Source: Okapia johnstoni (lineage: Eukaryota; Chordata; Mammalia; Artiodactyla; Giraffidae). Taken from it: a DNA stretch of 64,000 nucleotides. Location: assembly GCA_024291935.2 (NCBI GenBank), contig CM044314.1, positions 28,308,001-28,372,000 of the forward strand, given 5' to 3'. The notes under the pieces were generated by a model that was not told the DNA's origin, did not search any database, and worked only from the letters and a program-made list of their open reading frames with translations. Below, piece after piece: positions 1 to 12,107 of this stretch. How positions within the stretch are numbered: the first letter of the stretch is position 1; each line of letters starts with the position of its first letter. Position numbers and translations under genes: made by a program.

Positions 1-199
1 TTTTTTATTAAAATTTTTATTACTGACACACACTGATACATAATTTTTCTCTTAGGTGATTTTGATCAGTTAGTACAGTTTCAATCTGTTTTTTTCATTA
101 ATATTCTTAGTTGTCACAACCATAGGTACATTTTATCTTGTATTTTTCTGTGAGTTTACTTTGCTTTTTTTAACAGAAAATTTTTTCTATTTTTTAAAA

Positions 200-560
200 G
201 AAAATAATTTTTAAACAATTTTAGGTTCAGAGCAGCACTGAGCAGAAAGTAGATTTCCCATATATGCCCTGCCCCCACACATAGCCTTCCCCACTATCAG
301 CATCCCCCACACCACAGGGATACATTTGTTCCAGTTGATGAACCTACCTAAGTTCCTTACATCCTTACCTCCCAGAGTCCATAGTTTACATCAAAGTTCA
401 CTAACTATGCTTTGTCCAAACTCACAGAACACTCAATAAAGTTGTAAGTTCTATGAGTTTAGACATAGTGATGTGTATCCACCAAGATAGTATCATACAG
501 AGTAGTGATAGTTTCACCACCCTAAAATTCTCCATGCTCCGCCTAGGATGGGTATCAGCT
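200..560 (-). repeat. Old L1M-type LINE fragment
   Basis: Resembles the reverse complement of an old mammalian L1 3' region. Recognisable landmarks are ttaggttcagagcagcactg, the stretch about pressing 'cccccacacatagcc', 'agtccatagtttacat' and 'tatcatacagagtag'. Family name is from memory; boundaries are approximate. Confidence 0.55.
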
Positions 561-969
561 TCCTCTTTAGGCTGGTGGAAAACTGGCTGCCACAATGCTA
601 GACATCACATCCAGACGTGATAAGATCAGGGAAAGAAGAGAGGTGACTTTTCCTGTGTGTCTATTTCTCTCAGTGAAGAAACCTTTCTCAGAAGCCTTTA
701 GAAATCCTCAGATTTCCTCTACCAGAATCTTGTCAAACATTGTCTTGCTTAGCCAGATTCTTGGGAAGGGAAAAAGGGACACCAAGTTTGATTTAGATGA
801 GCCAGGACTGCCTCATGGAAATGTGGACAGGATTCACTTTCTCTGAGACACATAGGGAGATGTAAACAACCAAACAAAATCAAAGTTTTTCCAGCAAGGA
901 AGAAAGTGGGACAAGGTTTTAGGCAGGCAACCAATGGGTTGGTTCAGGTTTACATCATATTAGAAACAG

Positions 970-1190
970 GCTGTAGAGTGTAGTGGTCAAGGACATACAC
1001 TCTGGAGTCACAGGCAGTGAGCTCATATTCCACTGAACCAATTGCTATCTAGTTCTCTGGGCTTAAGTTTTCTTCTTTCTGAAAAAAGGAATAATTAGAG
1101 TTCCTAACTCAGAGAATTGCTGGGAGGATTAAATCTATAGTGCTTACAATAGACTCTAGCACACATTAAGGCTTAATACATGTTACTGGC
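970..1190 (+). repeat. MIR SINE
   Basis: Follows the MIR layout in + orientation: 'gtagagtgtagtggtcaagga...actctggagtca' at the 5' end, a T/C-rich 'tctgggcttaagtttt' middle, and a 3' end with 'attgctgggaggattaaat' and 'tagcacacattaaggctta'. Old and diverged. Confidence 0.75.
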
Positions 1191-1319
1191 CATCTCCACA
1201 GCCTCTGTAATAGGCTATAATAGCTAACAAGCAGGGACATGCCCAATTAGGCACTCAATAAGTTCATTTTGTTTTTCGCATATTAATAACTTAATTAAAA
1301 GGGCCATTTCTTCTTATTG

Positions 1320-1508
1320 GGCTTCCCTAGTGGCTTAGACGGTAAAGAATCTGCCTGCAATGCAGGAGACCCTGACTGGGGCAGATCCCCTGGAGAAGGA
1401 AATGGCTACCCACTGCAGTATTCTTGCCTGGAGAATTCCATGGACAGAGGAGTTTGGCAGGCTACAGTCCATGGGGTCACAAAGAGTCGGACAAGACTGA
1501 GCAACTTT
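1320..1508 (+). mobile_element. Bov-tA SINE
   Basis: Ruminant tRNA-derived SINE. The tRNA-like head (gcttccctagtggcttag, aatctgcctgcaatgcagg) is followed by the Bov-A body (ttcttgcctggagaattcca, ctacagtccatggggtca) and the end agagtcggacaagactgag. An open frame across it (1317-1733) is not a gene. Confidence 0.95.
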
Positions 1509-1639
1509 CACTTTCTTCTTATTACTAGTATAAAGTTGTTACTGACTAAAAGTAATTACAGCTGGAAATACTTCAATAATCCATTGCTCCCTGGAAAATA
1601 TATTAAGAGAAATATAATAATAATAATTATTATATATAA

Positions 1640-1745
1640 TGAATATTTATTGAGCCTTTACTTACTGTGTGCTGGAAACTGCTGTAAATGTCTTACATGC
1701 ATTATCTTATTTAAACCTAAAACTAATTTATAGAGTCAGGCTTAT
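1640..1745 (-). repeat. MIR/L2-type 3' fragment
   Basis: Reads 'tgaatatttattgagccttt', 'tgtgtgctggaaactgctg', 'cattatcttatttaaacc', which is the reverse complement of a MIR end. It sits after a short TAA-rich stretch. Confidence 0.65.
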
Positions 1746-2329
1746 CAGTAAAACCTTATTAAATGTAACCTCAAGCTAAATATAGCTTTGTCTTTAAAGT
1801 ATAAGTGTTTTCACAGCATAATTTTCAAATGAAAATTTGAGAGGCCTAATTTCTAGTTCTAAGATATGTTTTCTCCCCTTCCTATGATCTCTACCCCTAC
1901 TTTAACATTGCTGAAATCAGGATGCATCTTACATTTTGTGCTTATGCTTACCATAATAACATGTATATGTCCCACTGTTATTTACTTGGTGACACATTGA
2001 TAAAAGGGAGGAAGCACAGCAGTTCCAGCCATCAGGGAGTCAGGCTCCATGTTTTACTCATTAACTCTCATTAACCAAATATATGCTGCTTAGATGCTCT
2101 CTTCCACAAAGGGCCTTAAAAGGGGAACTCAGTGACTAATTACAGTATTACATACCCCCTGGAGCTAGTAGCCAAATAATTTCCACTTTAAGTGGTAGAA
2201 ATTATGTGAAGCAGTTAGGGCTTGAACATTAAAGACTAAGTCATATATCCCCAATCCTGCAGGTGGTTCATAGTCAAGATTTACCACTTTGCTTCAGTTC
2301 AGGGACCAAGTAAAGCACTGAAAATTCAA

Positions 2330-2470
2330 GGACATCATTTAAATTCTGGATCTATCATTAATTTGCTGGGTGCTACAGGCAGTTACAGAAATGCCCTGGG
2401 CTCTCATTCTTCATCTGTTAAAGGATATCAACTGTCCCTACAGAACGTCTAAGGATATTAAGAGTAACTA
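2330..2470 (+). repeat. Probable MIR SINE
   Basis: Weak MIR-like pattern: 'attctggatctatcattaat' (start of the central core), 'ctctcattcttcatctgtta' (the typical cttcatctgtaaa segment) and a diverged tail. Too diverged to be certain. Confidence 0.45.
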
Positions 2471-2799
2471 ATGAGATTGTTTTGGTTCCAACATAACTCA
2501 AATTTTCTCCCACTCATATCTATTTCCTCTTTTACCACACACGAAGGCCCCAATGTCCCACTCCGTGAATGATTCAACCTATTAAGGAAATCAGCTGCTC
2601 GCCTGCAGCTAATAATATAGTTCTGCTTCATTACTTCTTGAATGAATTTCATTTTCTTCAATCTTCTATAAGACTCTATTCAATTTCAAAAAGGTAGGTG
2701 TTAACAAGAAATCAATAGCACAAAGAATCAAAGAGAGATGTCACCTGGTTGATGGCAATGGCTTCTGACCACAGCTTTTGTGGGAAACAGAAGCAATCA

Positions 2800-4329
2800 A
2801 CATGGAACTCTTCTACCATCCTACCTGTACCCACTCCGCACATGCCTTCCCTTCTGACAGTGAGGGAAACTTTTTTGTGCCTGTCAAAGACTCACTACTC
2901 TTATTATAGAGCCCTCTTCCTTCTCACCACAATGATGCATATAATTGCTGCCAGCATCACCTGTCTTCTCATTCTCTCCTTTCTCATCAATTTCTTCCTC
3001 TTTACTCAGACCTCATCAGTCTACCAACATGCTCTCATAAAGTCTGTCCTTAAAACATCCCCTCTTGACTTCACATCCTTAACCATAAACTTCCCTATTC
3101 CTCTGCTCTCTTTACAGGATTCCTTCAAAGAGCCTCCTTACTAGATATCTCAACTTACTTTTCAACTCCCTCCCAATTCTCTCCTTTAGTTAGTTAGTGA
3201 AGTTGCTCAGTCATGTCCGACTTTTTGCGACCCCATGGACTGTAGCCTACCAGGCTCCTCTGTCCATGGGATTTTCCAGGCAAGAGTACTGGAGTGGTTT
3301 GCCATTTCCTTCTCCAGAGGATCTTCCTGACCCAGGGATCGAACCCAGGTCTCCCACATTGTAGGCAGACACTTTACTGTCTGAGCCACCTTCTCACAAT
3401 GCTATCACCATTGTTCGCTTTAAGGTTACCAGTGACCTCCACTGGACCAAATCCCATAGTTCATTCTCAGGGCATGTATATTTCATGTCCAGTGGCTGAC
3501 ACACTTGGCTATCATGTCACAGTTCTCATCCCTCTTACCTTCTCTATCTCCTTCCCCGATGTGCTTTTCAGTCCCATGACTTTAAATACCACCTGAATCC
3601 TGAAGAACCCCTCCAAATTCATATCTCCAGCTATGAGCTTCCCTTTGAATTCCAGCTACATTTCCAGTAGACATTTCAAACTCAACAAACTTAAAATCAA
3701 TCCTGATTTTCCCTAACAAACTTATTCTTTCCCTGCTATTTCCATCTCAATAAAAATAACACCACTGTTTTTTTTTTCAGATCCTAAAACTTGAAGTTGT
3801 CCCTGATTCCTCTTTCTCTTACATCTTACATACAATTCACTCTAAAATTTCACCAACATGATCTTCAAAATATCCCAAATTTGAACACTTCTCACCTCAT
3901 CTACTGTTACCATCCTAGTCCAAACTACAATTATCTCTCACAGACTTCTCTATTAGCTTTCTAATTTGGATACCTGCTTCTGCTGTTACCTGTCCCTATC
4001 TCCCAAACACAAATAACAAGCATCTATCCAGAATCACATTTTCAAGGTATAAATCAAATCATGTTACTTACTACATAAAACCTAAAGATGGTGCCCCCAT
4101 ATCACTCAGAACAAAAGACCTAGAAGGCCCTACAGAACTGTGTCCTCTGTAACTTCTCCAATGCACTATCACTCTTTCCCTAGTTCATTCAACACCAGCT
4201 GCCAGGCTGTCTTTCAACATGCTAATCATATTCTTACCTCAGGGACTCTGTCTCACCTGGCCTTCTGCCTTGCTTTGCTCAGGTCTGTGCTTAAGTATCA
4301 CATTATCAGAAAGTTTCATCTGAATCTGC
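2800..4329 (+). repeat. L2 LINE, 5' part (interrupted)
   Basis: Old L2 in + orientation, following the 3' half of the L2 reverse transcriptase region: 'aaggttaccagtgacctcc', 'catgactttaaataccacc', 'catatctccagctatgag', 'gacatttcaaactcaacaa', then the tail portion 'gccaggctgtctttcaacat' and 'cctcagggactctg'. The frame is destroyed. A Bov-tA (3195-3390) and a BovB (4330-6952) are inserted; the L2 resumes at 6953. Confidence 0.8.
3195..3390 (-). mobile_element. Bov-tA SINE inserted in L2
   Basis: Reverse-oriented Bov-tA: 'gttgctcagtcatgtccgac', 'ccaggctcctctgtccatgg', 'tgacccagggatcgaaccca', then the tRNA-like end 'tttactgtctgagccacc'. The usual 'agggaagcc' terminus is missing, so the 5' end is slightly truncated. 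Confidence 0.93.
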
Positions 4330-6952
4330 CATCAGTTCAGTTCAGTCGCTCAGTTGTGTCCAACTCTTTGCAACCCCATGGACTGCAGCATGCCAGGCCT
4401 CCCTGTCCATCACCAATTCCTGGAGTTTACCCAAACTCATGTCCATTGAGTCAGTGATGCCATCCAACCGTCTTATCCTCTGTCATCCCCTTCTCCTCCC
4501 ACCTTCAATCTTTCCCAGCATCAGGGTCTTTTCAAATGAGTTAGTTCTTCACATTAGGTGGCCAAAGTATTGGAGTTTCAGCTTCAACATCAGTCCTTCC
4601 AATGAATACTCAGGACTGATCTCCTTTTGGATGGACTGGTTAGAGCTCCTTGCAGTCCAAGGGAATCTCGAGAGTCTTCTCCAACACCACAGTTCAAAAG
4701 CATCAGTTCTTCAGCACTCAGCTTTCTTTATAGTCCAACTCTCACATCAATAAATGACTACTGGAAAAACCATAGCCTTGACCAGATGGACCTTTGTTGG
4801 CAAAGTAATGTCTCTGCTTTTTAATATGCTATCTAGGTTGGTCATAACTTTCCTTCCAAGGAGCAAGCGTCTTTTAATTTCATGGCTGCAGTCACCAACT
4901 GCAGTGATTTTGAAGTCTAAAAAATAAAGAATGCCACCGTTTCCACTGTTTCCCCATCTATTTCCCATGAAGTGATGGGACCGGATGCCATGATCTTAGT
5001 TTTCTGAATGTTGAGCTTTAAGCTAACTTTTTCACTCTCCTCTTTCACTTTCATCAAGAGGCTTTTTAGTTCTTCTTCGCTTTCTGCCATAAGGGTGGTG
5101 TCATCTGCATATCTGAGGTTATTGATATTTCTCCTGGCAATCTTGATTCCAGCTTGTGCTTCATTCAGCCCAGCGTTTCTCATGATGTACTCTGCATATA
5201 AGTTAAATAAGTAGGATGACAGTATACAGCCTTGACTTACTCCTTGTCCTATTTGGAACCAGTCTGTTGTTTCATGTCCAGTTCTAACTGTTGCTTCCTG
5301 ACCTGCATACAGGTTTCTCAAGAGACAGGTCAGGTGGTCTGGTATTTCCATATCTTTCAGATTTTTCCACAGTTTATTGTGATCCACACAGTCAAAGGCT
5401 TTGGCATAGTCAATAAAGCAGAAATATATGTTTTTCTGGAACTCTCTTGCTTTTTTCATGATCCAGAGGATTTTGGCAATTTGATCTCTGGCTCCTCTGT
5501 CTTTGCTAAAACCAGCTTGAACATCTGGAAGTTAACAGTTCACGTATTGCTGAAGCCTGGCTTGGAGAATTTTGAGCATTACTTTACTAGCGTGTGAGAT
5601 GAATGCAATTGTGTGGTAGTTTGAGCATTCTTTGGCATTGCCTTTCTTTGGGATTGGAATGAAAACTGACCTTTTCCAGTCCTGTGGCCACTGCTGAGTT
5701 TTCCAAATTTGCTGGCATATTGAGAGCAGCACTTTCACATCATCATCTTTCAGAATTTGAAATAGCTCAACTGGAATACCATCACCTCCACTAGCTTTGT
5801 TCGTAGTGATGCTTCCTAAGGCCACTTGACTTCACATTCTAGGATGTCTAGCTCAAGGTGAGTGATCACACCATCATGATTATCTGGGCCGTGAAGATCT
5901 TTTTTGTACAGTTCTTCTCTGTATTCTTGCCATCTCTTCTTAGCATCGTCTGCTTCTGTTAGGTCCATACCATTTCTGTCCTTTATTGTGCCCATCTTTG
6001 CAGGAAATATTCCCTTGGTATCTCTAATTTTCTTGAAGAGATCTCTAGTCTTTCTTATCCTATTCTTTTCCTTTATTTCTTTGCACTCATCACTGAGGAA
6101 GGCTTTCTTATCTCTCCTTGCTATTCTTTGGAACTCTGCATTCAAATGGGTATATCTTTCCTTTTCTCCTTTGCTTTTCACTTCTTTTCTTTTCACAGCA
6201 TTCGTAAGGCCTCCTCAGACAGCCACTTTGCTTTTTTGCATTTCTTTTTCTTGTGGATGGTCTTGATCCCTGTCTCCTGTACAATGTCACGAAACTCCGT
6301 CCATAGTTCATCAGGCACTCTATCAGATCTAGTCCCTTAAAATCTATTTCTCACTTCCACTGTATAATCATAAGGGATTTGATTTAGGTCATACCTGAAT
6401 GGTCTAGTGGTTTTCCCTACTTTATTCAATTTGTCTGAATTTCGCAATAAGGAGTTTATGATCTGAGCCACAGTCAGCTCCCAGTCTTGTTTTTGCTGAC
6501 TGTATAGAATTTCTCCATCTTTGGCTGCAAAGAATATAATCAGTCTGATTTCGGTATTGACCATCTGGTGATGTCCATGTGTAGAGTCTTCTCTTGTGTT
6601 GTTGGAAGAGGGTGTTTGCTATGACCAGTGCGTTCTCTTGGCAAAATTCTATTAGCCTTTGCCCTGCTTCATTCTGTACTCCAACGCCAAAGTTGCCTGT
6701 TACTCCAGGTGTTTCTTGACTTCCTACTTTTGCATTCCAGTCCCCTATGATGTGAAGGACATCTTTTTTGGGTGTTAGTTCTAAAAGATCTTGTAGTTCT
6801 TCATAGAACAGTTCAGCTTCAGCTTCTTCAGCATTATTGGTCAGGGCATAGACCTGGATTATCGTGATATTGAATGGTTTGCCTTGGAACCAGAACAGAA
6901 CAGAGATCATTCTGTCATTTTTGAGATTGCATCCAATTACAGCATTTAAGTA
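4330..6952 (-). mobile_element. BovB (RTE) LINE, 5'-truncated, long copy
   Basis: A 2.6 kb reverse-oriented copy of the RTE-clade LINE BovB, out of about 3.2 kb for a full element. On the minus strand from 6952 downward it has most of the apurinic-type endonuclease domain (motifs IIGDWNAKVGSQE near 6740 and GSDHKLLIAKF near 6440) and then the linker. Next comes the reverse transcriptase, with YFCFIDYAKAFDCVDHNKLW (near 5400) and the catalytic YADD box in LRYADDTTLMAE (near 5110). Several stops and frame breaks separate these blocks, so it is inactive. The 3' end near 4330 shares the 'agttcagttcagtcgctcag' sequence also seen in Bov-A SINEs. The flanks carry an imperfect 10 bp duplication, ctgaatctgc (4320-4329) and ctgaatttgc (6953-6962), consistent with a target-site duplication. 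Confidence 0.92.
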
Positions 6953-7195
6953 CTGAATTTGCTGTAAAAAAATAGCAAATTTCCTCACTCTCAGTTCCTT
7001 CACCCTGCTTTCTCCTACAGAGCACTTTCAACCTGACTACACAGCACATCTTTATTTGTTTGTTTATTATGTCTTCTGCAACAGAACTTCAGCTCTGTGA
7101 TGGAATGGACTTTGTCTGTTCTGAGTCTCTGGAACAGTATTTGGCATATAGTAAGTATTCAATAAATATTTGTTAATTGACAGACTGAGTGAATG
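6953..7195 (+). repeat. L2 LINE, 3' end (resumes after BovB)
   Basis: Continues the L2 from 4329: 'ccctgctttctcctacagag', 'tctttatttgtttgtttat', 'ggaatggactttgtctgttc' and the end 'ggcatatagtaagtattcaa' followed by 'taaatatttgttaattga'. This matches the L2 3' terminus in the same orientation and in the expected order. Confidence 0.8.
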
Positions 7196-7969
7196 ATTAA
7201 ATTCTTGGGCTTTTTTCTTTTTCCTGAAAGGGACAACTTTTTATTGCCATATTGACTGGCTCAGGTAACTTACACCCTGGCCTAAAAGGCTTCACATTGA
7301 ACTCCACTCCCATAGGTAGCCCCTGCCTGGCCTGCTCTGGCCCTACAGACAGCCCCCAGAGTAGGTCCATCTAACTCCCGAGACCCTGAGTTTTTTCAGG
7401 GCACAGATTGTGGATTTACCTTTCATCCCTCGTGCTAAGGGTTTCTGGCACAAATTGTCTATTGACGGTTTTCAGATTTAAATAATATGCTAGGTATGAC
7501 TGAGCAACTCCATGGAGGAAAATAAATAGCCCAGATATAGTGAGATGAAGCATTAACTGTACCTAGGTCTATCGAAAAATTATCTTCATAGCATAAATCT
7601 TTTCCATAGCATAGGGCTCAACAATCAGACAGCAATAGTTGAAAGAAAATAACACTGAGATATATATAAAAGGACAGGTAGGTATATTGGAGGGAAACAA
7701 AAAGCCAAGTGCAAATAGTATAGTTCAGGTTATAAGAGAAAAAACTATGAGACAATATAATCATCTCCTTTCTGAAGTGTAATACAGTGTTCAAGAACCA
7801 TAATTACTGCAGTAATACTAGACAAGACAAAAAGATTGTCCTGGTCAAATTGAATGGATTTTGTCTTTAATTTCCATAAAAAGCTTGGTTTCAAAGGCTC
7901 ATGGGCATTCTATGCCTGGTGCCCAACCTACCCAGTAGGCTGAAAGAGCAAGAATGATGATAATACAAA
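7196..7969. other. No feature recognised
   Basis: Unique-looking intronic sequence, A/T-rich from about 7490. No open frame, RNA gene or repeat that I can name. Confidence 0.5.
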
Positions 7970-8945
7970 CTAGACATTCATTCACTGCTTGAGTTTCTTC
8001 TAAATGCCAGACTGTGCTAGGCACTGAGGACACAAGTATGAAGAAGACACAGGAGACCATGAGCTCCTTGAAAACTGAGGCTAAAAGAAGGAGGCAGGGA
8101 CACACACCATCACAATAGAGTACAAAAAGTGTAATAAGAAAAACACATGGATATATAATGAGAAAGAAGAAAGCTAGAATGAACTTACTCTGGGGGATCA
8201 AAAATGTATCCCTGAGGATGAAAGTCCTGAAATGGGTTTTCTGGGGTAAGTAGAAGCTCACCAAGCAGCAAGGGAGGGGAGTGGGGAAACAGGGAGGGCA
8301 AGTTAGGCCAAGGAACAAGATGCAAAAGGGTACAGAGGCAGAAAACCCTTGGAGTGTGAAGGAATCTGGACAGGAGAGATCATTGTTTCTGTTGAGTGCT
8401 GTGTTGAGACATGGGCAGAGGCAGGCAGCAAAGGGCCTTGTGTAAGATGCTAAGGGGATAAGCAGCCAATTCTAGTTACTTTTCAGGCAGGTTGGATGAT
8501 TCTGACAACGGCGTAGTGAAAGGGCTTGAGGGGAGACAGGCCAGAGGCATGAGAGCCCGAGAGGAGGCTTCCTCCAAAGCTCCAGTGAGATGTCAGGGGC
8601 TCTCATCAGGAAGCACCTGCAAAGAGAGAGGAGAGGGCCATTCCGAAGATACTTTGGAGGAAAAACAGGCAGCACTTGGTGACTGATAGACGCAGAGAAT
8701 GTGAGGTCAGCAAGAGTTCAGGCTGACTTGAAGGTTTGTGTCTTAAGTCACTGAATGGATGTCCCACTAACAAGGAGAGAAGAGGGAGGGGAAGCGGGGA
8801 GGGAGGAAGATGACAGCTGTTAAAGAGATGGCTGTTCGTGCCTGTTCACTTGGCCGGGTGTGGCAGTGGGGCCTCCACTACACTCAGGTTGTTCTCTGGA
8901 GCTTCCAGAGCTGGCCTGAGGAGGAAGTACGTGTGAGTGCCCTGG
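7970..8945 (-). repeat. L2 LINE 3' half, reverse orientation
   Basis: Reads as the reverse complement of L2: 'ttcttctaaatgccagactg', 'gtgctaggcactgaggacac', 'accatgagctccttgaa' near the 3' end. Further in are 'gggccttgtgtaagatgcta' and 'tgacttgaaggtttgtgtct', in the L2 order. Open frames here on both strands (for example 7899-8318 minus) are incidental. Confidence 0.65.
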
Positions 8946-9222
8946 CCTCTCGGAGAAGGCAATGGCAGCCCACTCCAGTCCTCTTGCCTGGAAAATCCCA
9001 TGGACGGAGGAGCCTGGTATGCTACAGTCCATGGGGTTGCTAACAGTCAGAAGTGACTGAGCGACTTCACTTTCCCTTTCCCTTTCATGCATTGGAGAAG
9101 GAAATGGCAACCCACTCCAGTGTTCTTGCCTGGAGAATCCCAGGGATGAGGGAGCCTGGGGGGCTGCCATCTATGGGGTCGCACAGAGTTGGACACGACT
9201 GAAATGACTTAGCAGCAGCAGC
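8946..9222 (+). mobile_element. Bov-A2 SINE (dimer)
   Basis: Two consecutive Bov-A units in + orientation without a tRNA head. Each has 'ggagaaggcaatggcagccc'-type start, 'ttgcctgg(a)aaatcccatgg' body and 'agtcagaagtgactgagcg' or 'agttggacacgactgaaatg' end. They are joined by a C/T-rich linker (tttccctttccctttcatg) and end in an AGC run. This is the Bov-A2 layout. Confidence 0.92.
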
Positions 9223-9779
9223 CCCAGCAGCTCTGGCCTCTGGCCTCTCTGAAGAGACATGATGTCACAGGGTTGGGGACACTGCTTCCCTGGCACGGTG
9301 CCCCCACACTTGTTGCATCACACAAAGGCCACATTAAATGAAGCAGAGTTGACACAGTCAACCCCATCTGCTGACAGAAACTGAAAAACCACCAGACTTG
9401 GCATCGCACAGCCTTCAAACAATACAGGAAGCTTATTGGCACATGAATAAGGCTTTGGAGGGTAAGCATGGAATTTTTGAAGACTTCAACATTTTCTTCT
9501 ATGTTTGTTTCTTCTTAAGTATTATTACTTCCACGTAAGATAAACATTCCAGCTATAGTATGAAAATATTTTGAATTTTATTCAGTTTTCATAAATAAAA
9601 ACAGATTAATAAGTTTTTATTTTCTAAACTACCACTACAATAATCAGTTTCAATCAGCTCTTATTAGTATCATTATAATGCAGACTATAAGAAAAAATGA
9701 AGACTGCCATAAAGTCCTTGAAGGAAAATTCTTGGTTCATGAAGGAAGGGTAAACAAATGTTAATTAAAAGAATAAAGG
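9223..9779. other. No feature recognised
   Basis: Unique-looking intronic DNA, A/T-rich after 9480. The minus-strand frame 9209-9469 overlaps the SINE tail and is not gene-like. Confidence 0.5.
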
Positions 9780-11036
9780 TCCAGGGGAGTTCTGTTTTCA
9801 AGTAGGGTGAAATAAGCCCACTTCACCCTCTCCCTCCCAATGAATGCAAATCTTAAATACTGACCAAATGTATAGAGCAACTACCAGAAGACTCTGAAAA
9901 ATAAATTGTAGCAGGAGATTTGTACATGAAGACCAGAATTTAAAATACTATTGAACCAGTGGTGAAATCCCTGTTTTTTCTGCAGCATTCCTCAGATGAA
10001 ACTCAAAGCAATCTGAAAGCCAATGAAAAGCACCAAGGCAAGGACAGATGGAGCTCCAGGACAAATCCTCTAATTCAAAGGAGGAACAGGATGGAGAGGA
10101 AGAACACCTAAGGCTAAAAGAGAGGCCAGAAGGGGAGAGACATGGAAAGAAATCCCCTACTTCCTCTTCTTTTCTTTCTTCTCTTTGCTCACATTCTACC
10201 CCTAGGCAATCCTGAGTGACTGTGGTGACAGGAAATACAGACTTCGGGGTGGAAAGCACTCCCTTTACTTTTGGATTACTGTGATCCTGAGAGGCTAGGG
10301 GAAAACACCCATTGCTTTTTTTTCCTTTTTTTTTTTCTATGTGAATACTCTTACTGCTTGGCCCTGGACAGGGGCAGAGTTGTGGGCAGTATGTCAAAGG
10401 GGAGCAACCAAAGCCCCAGATTTCTGGCCAAAGCACCAAAAAAAGGAGGACCGGGTATCGAAAATGCCAAGGAGAATGCAGAGAGGGGGGGCTCAGGGAC
10501 CAACAATGTTGTTTATAAACTCCTGAGCTTACTCCCAAGCTGTGCATGTAGGGATCTGATCTTAAAAGGCATACCAAAGACATTGAGAGCTGCACTAAGG
10601 AAAAGACCATCTCCCAGCACCGACTGAGTAGTACATGAGGGACAGATCCAAGCAACACTGCAAAGACTTCTACACCAGAGCAGACTTTGAAACCATAACC
10701 TACAGAAGGCTGGTCAGAACTTCCTGCCTAAACCCAATTGTATCTGCTCTAAAAAAAGAAATTAACCTAATCCCTAGATTTAAACAAGACCCCAAATCTC
10801 ATAATATTCAGAATTTCCAGGATACAATCTAAAATTATTTTGCTTATGAAGAATCAAGAAAATCTCAGTCACGTGGGAAGAAGTCAACAGATGACAATGT
10901 GGTGATGACAGAGATGCTGAAACCACCTGAAAAAAACTTTAAAGTAATTATTGTAAAAATGTTCAGTGAAGTAAGGATGAACACACTTGAAATGAACAGA
11001 AAAAAGGAAAGTCTCAGCAAAGAGACAGAAGTTATA
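9780..11036 (+). repeat. L1M LINE, 5' part of a multiply split element
   Basis: From about 10635 this follows the 5' part of an old L1 (L1M) in + orientation: 'acaagaccccaaatctcata', 'attcagaatttccaggata', 'actttaaagtaattattgt', 'acttgaaatgaacagaaaa', 'tctcagcaaagagacagaag'. The 9780-10634 part resembles L1 5' UTR-like sequence but is less certain. The same element continues at 11841, 13564, 14930, 16047 and 16704. Confidence 0.6.
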
Positions 11037-11840
11037 TGTAGCATTATTTAGCACAGCTAAATTATGGTAACAATCTAAGTGTCCATCAGTGAATGAATGG
11101 ATAAAGAAAATGTGATACACACATGCACACTCACATACACCATGATGGAATATTATTCAGCCATAAAAGAAAGAAATCCTTTATGCTAAGGTCAGACGGA
11201 GAATGACAAAATGACAAACAACTTATGATCTCACTTATATATGGAATCTTAAAAAAAAAAAACAAAAAACAACTCATACAGAGAATAGATTGGAAGTTGC
11301 CAGAGGTGAGGAGTGAAGGTCAAAAGGTACAAACTTCCAGTTATAAAATAAATAAATCCTAGGATATAATGTAATGTTCTGGGCTTCCCTGGCGGCTTAG
11401 ATGGTAAAGAATCTGCCTGTAATGTGGGAGACCCAGGTTCAACCCCTGGTTTGGGAAGATCCTTTACAGAAAAGGGATCCAGTATCATTGTCACTCCAGT
11501 ATTATTGCCTGAAGAATTCCATGGTCAGAGGAGCCCAGTGGGCTACAGTCCATGGGGTTGCAAAGAGTCAGACACGACTCAGCAACTAACACTATACCAG
11601 CAGGATGTAACATTTAGCATGGTCACTATAGTTAAAAACACTGTATTGTATATTTGAAAGTTGCTAAGAGAGATCTTAAAAGTTCTCATCACAAGAAAAA
11701 AATTTTAACTATGTGTGAGGATGGATGTTAACAGGACTTATCATGGTGATCATTTCATAATATATACAGATATCTAATCATTATGTTGTATATCTGAAAC
11801 TAATACAATTTTACATGTCAACTATATCCCAATTTTAAAA
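11037..11840 (+). repeat. L1 3' end (L1MA-like) inserted in L1M
   Basis: 3' terminal L1 sequence: 'aagtgtccatcagtgaatga', 'ggaatattattcagccataa', 'atgatctcacttatatatgg', then (after a Bov-tA) 'atggtcactatagttaaaa', 'catgtcaactatatcccaat' and a short A tail near 11830-11840. It breaks the surrounding L1M, which resumes immediately after. Confidence 0.75.
11379..11592 (+). mobile_element. Bov-tA SINE
   Basis: Complete Bov-tA: head gggcttccctggcggcttag, internal 'aatctgcctgtaatgtggga', body 'ttgcctgaagaattccatgg' and end 'agagtcagacacgactcagc'. It lies inside the L1 3' end. Confidence 0.95.
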
Positions 11841-12107
11841 AAGGAAGAAATAGAAGGTATAAGCATAACCAAATGGAAGTTGTAAAACTGAAAAATACAA
11901 TATTTTTAAAATTCACTTCATTGAATAGGCTCCATAGTAGATTAGAAGTGACACAGGAAATAGTAAACTTGAAGATATAGTGATAGAATACTATACTATT
12001 CTGAATATTATTCAAAAGCTGAATAATAGAAAAATTTCTTTTAATGCTTAAAGTCTCAGGGATCTGCAGCTACTAAAAGGACTAACATTTGCTTTTATTA
12101 AAGTTCC
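11841..12107 (+). repeat. L1M LINE, continuation
   Basis: Resumes the L1M from 11036: 'ataaccaaatggaagttgta', 'aactgaaaaatacaatattt', 'gaacttgaagatatagtga', 'agtctcagggatctgcagct', 'aaggactaacatttgctttt'. These are consecutive L1M ORF1-region landmarks. Confidence 0.65.

Noticed and set aside
4917..5459. Reverse transcriptase frame as a host gene
   Set aside because: Clearly the BovB RT domain within a degraded LINE, not a host gene.
9948..10658. 236-aa minus-strand open frame
   Set aside because: Low-complexity Ser/Leu/Pro-rich reading opposite an apparent L1M 5' region; no domain and no splice or start context.
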